This document shows positions 60,501 through 64,000 of a stretch of 64,000 nucleotides of DNA, piece by piece (positions within the stretch are counted from its first letter, which is position 1; every line of letters begins with the position of its first letter). This DNA is from Bacteroidia bacterium (GTDB lineage Bacteria; Bacteroidota; Bacteroidia; Bacteroidales; F082), in the NCBI GenBank assembly GCA_021287165.1, contig JAJTAY010000031.1:1-64000 (forward strand), given 5' to 3'. The notes below the pieces were generated by a model. The model had not been told where the DNA came from, made no database searches, and was given only the letters and a program-made list of their open reading frames with translations. Position numbers and translations under genes: made by a program.

Positions 60501-62390
60501 GGCTGGTTTATGATCGAACCAACGGGCAATGTTCGCTTCACACCCGGAACGGACGTAATGATGCGCCTCAGGCTTAACGATGGTGATGGCGGTACAACGG
60601 CCGTTACCTACTTCACAACACCAGAAATTAAGGTGATTAATTTTGGTGCATCTGCCGATGCCAACTCGGGTACTGGTATCAGGGCCACCTCTGGGGCTTC
60701 GCCACGCAACTTTGCCTTTGTTTACGACAATACTGCAGGAACTGGTCGCCCGCTTTACGGTACCAGTATCGAAACCACCGGCATCGACTATAGTGCCACC
60801 ACTTATCCCTTATTCTACCGCGACAATGTTGCAGGCAACAATGGAGCCTGGGGTGGAATCGTTCCAAACCTTAATCCTCAGGGCATAAGGCGCGTTGAAG
60901 AGCGCAGTCTCACAACAGGTCTTGTTGTAAACAGCCTCAGCAGCGCCGATGGTTTCTGGGGCAGCACCAATACGGCCAACCCAACGGGCGGACTTAGCAA
61001 CATTATTGTGCTCGACCTGGCCGGAGGCATTGGTCAGGAAAAACTGGCAGGACAGCTGAAGTATTTCAATGCTCCTGAGACCACCATCCCCTCACCCAAT
61101 GCCTATGGGGTGTTTTATGCGCAGCTCTTCGAAAACGGCATCCCCGTCAGGCCAAGGCAGCTCATCAGCCACAACCTCGAGCTTGGCCTGCCATCCTATT
61201 ATGAGTTTGGCAACCTTGAGGCAGGAAAATCCTACACCCTCAGGATTTGGGAACAAACCCCGTCGACCTTACTTGAAAACAGCTGGACCTACAACAACTG
61301 GGGTGGAGCCAGCTCGATCGACGCCGTGATTATCAGCTACATGGGAATCAACAATCCCATTATTGCTCAATTCCCCTGGATCAAACCCTCGGTTGATGAC
61401 CCAATTACCCCATTCTCAGCTCATCTGGCCGACGTAAACAATACCGGTGATATCACGGGTAGCGATGCACTCACCTTAGCCTACCGCATGGTCGGACAGC
61501 CCGGCACCTCGCCCTTCCCCGGCGGTAAGCCCAACTTCCTCCTGGCGGCAGCCAAGGTTGCCAGCCACACGGCCAAGACTCACCCCGCTGCACCCAATGT
61601 GCTTTTCAATACCAACGGCAGTTATCTTGCCTCGAGCCTTGCAAGCTCGGTTTATTACGAGGCAACTTTGCCTGCCCTTACGCCTGGCACCAATATTTAT
61701 AATGTGTACTTCACTGCAGTGGGCGACCTGAATGCCTCTCATTTCGATGCCAACGCCGCCATGAAGAGCACACCTAAGCTGATGCATCAGACTATAACAG
61801 TTCCCGAAATTACGCTCGCGCTGGGTCAGGATGCCACCATCAAAGCTTTCAATCTGGAAATGGCAATCGGCAAAGGCCTTGACATCAACAATGTTGAGGG
61901 TGCAGATGTTTGGAACTATGATGCTGAGACCGGGGTTTTCAAGGCCTTTGCGCTTAATGCTGCAGCCCAGCAGAAAAAGGCAGGTGAAAGTTTGGTTACC
62001 GTTAGATTAACTGAGTCAGTACATACGAACCCTGAGCTCTTCAGCATTGAAGTGGTTAATGATAACCTTGAAGTGCTTAAGAACACCGCGCTGATCTTTC
62101 GCAGTCCTGCTTCAGCTCAGATATCAGGTCTGCAGGCCAGCGTTTGGCCCAATCCTTCATCAGGCCATGCCAGTATCGAACTGCAGCTTCCGGAGCAGGG
62201 ACAGCTTACGCTCACCCTCACTGATCAATTGGGCAGGCTTGTATGGTCAGCGCAACAAGAAGCACGCACACCTACCTTCCGCACCACACTTGAGACCGGT
62301 ACCTTTGCCGCTCCGGGATTGTATCAATTGAATGTCAGATTGCAAGGCAAAGATTTGCACATGACCAATATGAAGCTCATAATCAAATAG
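54585..62390 (+). CDS. Giant T9SS surface protein with A, B, Fn3 and dockerin-like modules
   Basis: 2601 residues. Signal peptide ends SYAQT. The order is: N-terminal beta-sandwich (about 30-215), A modules near 226 and 343, a beta-sandwich with the DQRLSNTA motif (about 460-660), two filamin-like Ig domains (to about 870), then B modules at 875, 1377 and 1880. Between B modules lie an A module (1147, 1650) and a fibronectin III-like domain (1262, 1765), giving a period of 502 residues. Near 2283 a single dockerin-like calcium loop, DVNNTGDITGSDALTLAYRM, precedes the C-terminal region and a type A sorting domain (last 80). No catalytic site recognised. Probably a very large surface adhesin or scaffold. 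B modules match the 1496-residue protein. Confidence 0.88.
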   Translation: MNFRILLTTALVFFLMQVQSYAQTNPTAQSLPYAQDFATFDGTITTYPAGIQGWTISGSTSTSFPTTAPNGNQALTAGTNASITAGVFDMNGKIGMLSTGSALKSIALSINTTGKTNISVSYQAATQRQEATARVGAIGLQYRIGTSGAFTNVSGTEYQNPGGSNNTSGTGTVNPQTISVTLPSECNNQSEVQLRWVYREVSGSGNRPSFSIDDISITGTSSSSPSITVAPSTLTGFTYIQGSGPSAEQSFSISGSNLTANISITPPTNYEISTGSGGSFVATNPIILNQTGGTVAATDIYVRLKAGLSIGNYNGENVTASSAGADNKTVSLSGSVTAPPAATITINPTQLPGFQYIYGSGPSDMQSVLVSGSNLTGNLTITPPAAYEISASAAPFTAENPLVMEPTAGSVTGTLWIRLKAGLNAGLYNQTFTASSTGATSVDINVSGAVLPEVFTAWDFNTAFTATSPEPSLGAGTASVVGSMTGPGSATGTTTGCAQTSGNAWAIGTANPGTTNESSGVQFSVSTAGRENIWMAYDQRLSNTATRTARIQYTLNGTDWINLDVTSANYLSQCANRGGIDIGRIDASNPVGSNVSDSWGRRVISFAGISGANNNPNFGVRILAAHYQNTGEFRQANNIGAVATAGTWRFDNVMFGGDVLPGGVAVKLAVTSVNSGNSPTQNIPFSVTVQSQDINNVATNVTTDTQITLTKASGNGTLGGTLVGTIPSGSNSVTFNNVTYSLAESGVSITASATSGMTLSPATSATFSVLSPATQLAFVGVPANGQANNNLASFTVEARRPDNTVDGSYAGNITLSKATGPGTISGTLTKAAVNGVATFNDIQFNQPGTYTITASATDLTSATSGDILITDAPSLTEVLLPQYIQGINGTNTDRIMFAYRVTLSNLLPNTTYRYINQVVDNTDGPTSGGAGNVIYVSSTGTFMRTTSPSLATAGAYGELTTDANGSFTGWFVNEPTGNVRFTPGNDVGMRIRLNNGAGGTAAVTYLTTANTVKVLNFGTTASATEGTALRAETFFTPGNFAFLYDNTAGTGRPLYGTPVEITGLDYTATTWALFFRNNVVGDDGAFAAIIPNQNANGVKLIQQRAFNNGSVITSFSSNNGQWGTFNTVNPIGGTTNVIVVDLKQAPSIAVSPTSLTGFNYSAGAGPSATQSFVVSGNNLLGMVGIDAPAAYELSLTNAPNFDPYTQILLSPTGTTLNPTTIFVRLKAGLVAGTYNQTILMGSLSADPRQVSVQGTVTPGITEPENHATSFAANALNSSQVQVTWVDAVPAASGYLIKGNTTGFGDIQAPVDGVAETNGTLVRNVAAGVQTFTFEGLNALTTYYFKIFPYNGTGTTINYKTGGTVPQASASTPAGPVMTEVLLPQYIQGLNGTNNNRIPFAFRLSFGNLLPNATYRFINQAVNTTDGATGAGAGNPIYIMPNGDFVRTTSPSFTVAGQYGEFTTDVNGAYTGWFMLEPTGNARFTPGQEVAMRVRLNNGAGGTTAVHFFTTQNVTVINFGTDANAAQGTALRANSNFAPKNFVFLYDQSSRTINRPIAGTHIEPSGIDFAGNTSYPTFYRNQVAGLSGAFGTIVPNVMANGIRKIDEHSLTSGQLVSSFSSANGTWGATNTVNPTGGLTSVLVLNLDFTPGITVNPNSLSGFTYVEGQGPSAQQSFTVSGNNLSAPITVSAPAAYEVSLTGGTAFAGVASLSLNQTNGAVSSTTVYVRLKLGLAAGNYNQQISASSTGADTKTVALQGSVVPPANEPPAHAINFTVAVNSQTQLTATWLDAVPNAQAYLIKGSAAGFGAITSPVDGQPETDGLLVKNVPAGQQQVVFTGLSPETVYYFKLFPYNGTGATINYKTDGNVPQDSRATLGTPSMTVLLLPQYMQGVNGTNNNRLPYAFRLRLQNLKPNSTYRYTNQAVNNADGPTVAGAGNPIYVNGNNFFRTASPGFAVAGQYGEFTTDANGSYSGWFMIEPTGNVRFTPGTDVMMRLRLNDGDGGTTAVTYFTTPEIKVINFGASADANSGTGIRATSGASPRNFAFVYDNTAGTGRPLYGTSIETTGIDYSATTYPLFYRDNVAGNNGAWGGIVPNLNPQGIRRVEERSLTTGLVVNSLSSADGFWGSTNTANPTGGLSNIIVLDLAGGIGQEKLAGQLKYFNAPETTIPSPNAYGVFYAQLFENGIPVRPRQLISHNLELGLPSYYEFGNLEAGKSYTLRIWEQTPSTLLENSWTYNNWGGASSIDAVIISYMGINNPIIAQFPWIKPSVDDPITPFSAHLADVNNTGDITGSDALTLAYRMVGQPGTSPFPGGKPNFLLAAAKVASHTAKTHPAAPNVLFNTNGSYLASSLASSVYYEATLPALTPGTNIYNVYFTAVGDLNASHFDANAAMKSTPKLMHQTITVPEITLALGQDATIKAFNLEMAIGKGLDINNVEGADVWNYDAETGVFKAFALNAAAQQKKAGESLVTVRLTESVHTNPELFSIEVVNDNLEVLKNTALIFRSPASAQISGLQASVWPNPSSGHASIELQLPEQGQLTLTLTDQLGRLVWSAQQEARTPTFRTTLETGTFAAPGLYQLNVRLQGKDLHMTNMKLIIK
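57207..61020 (+). repeat. Coding repeat of ~1.5 kb (B-A-Fn3 unit)
   Basis: B modules start at 57207, 58713 and 60222, so the period is 502 and 503 codons. The third unit lacks the A and Fn3 parts and runs on into the C-terminal region. The shared wording between copies suggests intragenic duplication. Confidence 0.85.
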
Positions 62391-62409
62391 TTTTGTATTG
62401 TCCAACATT

Positions 62410-62438
62410 AAAAGCCGCTCGTCATGGGCGGCTTTTTT
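62410..62438 (+). terminator. Terminator of the giant protein gene
   Basis: AAAGCCGC and GCGGCTTTT arms around a loop, followed by a T run, 20 bases after the stop codon. Confidence 0.85.
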
Positions 62439-62691
62439 ATTTGATGATGGTTTGCCTGCCATCTGTAACCAGCATCCAGACCCAAGCAACCAGCACCTGG
62501 CACAAGTTTGCAACTCCGCCGGGTGCGGCTCGGCGATTGCTGTTATTACCAATGATCATTGTTGTTATTGATATAGTGCTTTTAGAAGGTTTATGAGGCC
62601 TGGTAGGCACGATGGAATCACGCTTTAGCACAGTTAATTGCTAAATTTTTGATGTTTGGTAGCAAACCCCACAAGCTGAGCCGCAGAAGTC

Positions 62692-62719
62692 TTGTCCCTT
62701 GTCCCTTGTCCCTTGTCCC
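62692..62719. repeat. Tandem heptamer (TTGTCCC)x4
   Basis: Four perfect head-to-tail copies of TTGTCCC. It is the only simple tandem repeat of this kind noticed in a noncoding part of the window. Copy number could vary between strains. Confidence 0.9.
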
Positions 62720-62837
62720 CCTTAACTAACCCGCGCCCCAAAACCCCCAAACTTTAGCCAGATATTTCCCAAATCCTTGAAACTACATACCAATTCTTTA
62801 CCGCAATTCGCATCTCAGGCTTTGGTTAACACAGGAA

Positions 62838-63010
62838 ATGTATCCAGAAAGACTTAGTGAATTGAAAAGCAATATCTTGAATTTCCATAAACGAAAGACG
62901 CAAACAACATTTCTTATCCTAAGACCGGAAAACCAGTTTTCGTAGGCTTAAACCAAGCCAGTGGCAAAGATTTTTTTGAACAGGCAGGTGTTAAAAAAAA
63001 GGAAGTTTAA
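62838..63010 (+). pseudogene. Possible small frameshifted ORF remnant
   Basis: From ATG 62838 one frame reads MYPERLSELKSNILNFHKRK and stops after 36 codons. A second frame (open from 62891) reads YPKTGKPVFVGLNQASGK and on to KKKEV, stopping at 63010. Joined by one frameshift near 62905 they would give a protein of about 57 residues. I do not recognise it, and two short chance frames remain possible. Confidence 0.25.
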
Positions 63011-63021
63011 CATTTGCGTGA

Positions 63022-63029
63022 TATTTTTG
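63022..63029 (+). promoter_or_regulatory. Possible -7 box for the right-edge gene
   Basis: TATTTTTG. It would give a leader of about 260 bases before the ATG at 63295. Weak, as no -33 partner was found. Confidence 0.3.
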
Positions 63030-63294
63030 TATTATTGCTGTGAATTAAAAGTTGGCGGGCTGCAACCCTGACCGCCATCTCAGCGTACAAACCAAAAAAA
63101 CTACTCACTGTCCAACTAATTGAACCGGAAACCAATAACATTTGCATGAAGCAAGACTACCCGCACCGACAACAGATGCCGCCTTAGGGTTAATTTCTCA
63201 AAAACCTGCCGGCCAGGCCGCAGGATTATTGTTTTATACCTTAACCAATCGAAAGTACAAGAACAAGCATAGTATTCACTTAACAACCATTAAA

Positions 63295-64000
63295 ATGAGA
63301 AAGTTTTATTTACTTCTCCTTATGATTGCGGTTTCGGCCAGCCTGATCGGGCAACAAACTGCATCGATCGCTGAATTTGCACCGGAAGCAAATTACTCGG
63401 TCAAACCTGCAAACGATGTCCAGCACGCCACTGCAAGCCTGCAAGAGTTGATGGCACTGCCAAAGCCAAATATTTTCCCGGCATTATCAGGGCAGAGCAC
63501 AAGGACAGTCTATGTTACACAAGATTTCGAAGCACCGTTTACCGGTTCGCCGGCTGCGCCTCCCGGCTGGACACAGAGTCGGTTTGTTCTTCTGGGGACA
63601 GGAACACCCGGCACAAATGGAGTTGACGGGGAAAAGGACTGGCAGCAAAACACAAACACCGGAGCCAACACTTGGACCTTGCCCGGATATTCTAGCACAC
63701 GTCCAGCGGGTGCAGTTTCAGGCACTGGCGTTTTATTTTTTGAAGACGGTTATTTTGGAAATACATCTACCTGGTTTGGCTCGCGCCGCCTGGAAACGCC
63801 TTCAGTCAATCTAACCACATCAACAAGCCCTTATGTAAGGTTTTGGCTTTGGTATCTGGCTGGTTCGACTAACACAAACCTGAGGGTAATGGCATCCTCT
63901 GACGGTGGCACTACCTGGAATTCCATTATGATAATTCCACCAAATGCGACAGCCACAACAACATCCGGTGCAACGCCCTGGCAGCGAATTAATGTTTTAA
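63295..64000 (+). CDS. Secreted protein, probably T9SS cargo (cut by right edge)
   Basis: The frame is open from the ATG at 63295 to the window end, 235 complete codons. Signal peptide MRKFYLLLLMIAVSASLIGQ is followed by an N-terminal extension and, from about residue 72, a jelly-roll or MAM-like domain (VYVTQDFEAPFTGSPAAPPGW, LETPSVNLTTSTSPYVRFWL, then SSDGGTTWNSI), a module often found at the N-terminus of Bacteroidota T9SS proteins (for example, the PKD protein at 7377 has a related one). The sorting domain, expected at the C-terminus, lies outside. The function is unknown. Confidence 0.75.
   Translation, partial: MRKFYLLLLMIAVSASLIGQQTASIAEFAPEANYSVKPANDVQHATASLQELMALPKPNIFPALSGQSTRTVYVTQDFEAPFTGSPAAPPGWTQSRFVLLGTGTPGTNGVDGEKDWQQNTNTGANTWTLPGYSSTRPAGAVSGTGVLFFEDGYFGNTSTWFGSRRLETPSVNLTTSTSPYVRFWLWYLAGSTNTNLRVMASSDGGTTWNSIMIIPPNATATTTSGATPWQRINVL

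Larger units (their letters stand above)
62439..63294. other. Gene-poor 0.86 kb region
   Basis: No intact gene with a recognisable product was seen in either strand. It holds the (TTGTCCC)4 tandem repeat, a possible frameshifted remnant at 62838-63010, a TATTTTTG promoter-like box at 63022-63029 and an imperfect GC-rich inverted repeat at 63205-63224 (CCTGCCGGCC / GGCCGCAGG). The last 250 or so bases may be the 5' leader of the gene at 63295. Confidence 0.6.

Noticed and set aside
62393..62596. 67-codon open frame after the giant gene
   Set aside because: It begins inside the terminator hairpin of the upstream gene and shows no domain.
63205..63224. GC-rich imperfect inverted repeat as a terminator or operator
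   Set aside because: The arms are adjacent with no loop and no T run, and there is a bulged base, so the match is weak.
63512..63814. 100-codon open frame near the right edge
   Set aside because: The secreted protein frame beginning at 63295 covers it and is better supported by a signal peptide and a normal beta-domain sequence.

Overview
The window is a piece of a Bacteroidota chromosome, most likely from an environmental, anaerobic or facultative Bacteroidales-like lineage. Four things support this: many secreted proteins ending in type IX secretion (T9SS) sorting domains of type A or B; promoters that repeatedly match the Bacteroidota -7 box TAnnTTTG, sometimes with a TTG-type -33 element; almost no Shine-Dalgarno sequences; and lineage-typical families such as DUF3078, DUF4293, the YajC-YbbR-CoaE block and Rho with a long charged N-terminal insert. 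I cannot name a genus.

Layout. 1-20.3 kb: secreted T9SS cargo (a cut-off protein, a 1496-residue three-repeat protein, a PKD protein, a type B protein, a W/N-repeat protein and a 918-residue QP-repeat protein), interspersed with housekeeping genes: an RRM protein, tRNA-Arg(UCU), a GNAT-like protein, a KAS III-like synthase with a CoA-binding protein, and the DUF1573-yajC-ybbR-coaE cluster. 20.4-28.8 kb: rplS, rlmB, TonB-like and DUF3078 envelope proteins, a YfcE phosphodiesterase, DUF4293, rho, mpl and an APS reductase. 28.9-36 kb: a fused 2-oxoacid dehydrogenase E1, then an LpxR-like to acylphosphatase run that includes crcB, an arginase-family enzyme and an MBL hydrolase.

36.0-42.8 kb is the most distinctive part. 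A Crp/Fnr regulator is divergent from an operon of an octaheme cytochrome c, a membrane cytochrome b, two rhodanese lipoproteins, an OprP-like porin and a tandem-rhodanese sulfurtransferase. A near-perfect FNR-type palindrome lies between them. I infer a periplasmic electron-transfer and sulfane-sulfur module, perhaps for reducing tetrathionate, thiosulfate or polysulfide. The substrate cannot be read from sequence.

42.8-54.3 kb: a soluble TonB-like domain protein, a two-DTG aspartyl protease with PDZ, a five-gene minus-strand operon (ffh, folD, secreted propeller-like protein, queE, OmpA/PD40 protein), an AI-2E family permease, kynureninase and an SGNH hydrolase. 54.6-62.4 kb: a 2601-residue modular surface protein sharing a roughly 265-residue module with the 1496-residue protein. 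62.4-63.3 kb has no intact gene but holds a heptamer repeat and a possible frameshifted remnant. A further secreted protein runs off the right edge. No T9SS machinery gene, rRNA, CRISPR array, insertion sequence or phage gene was seen.
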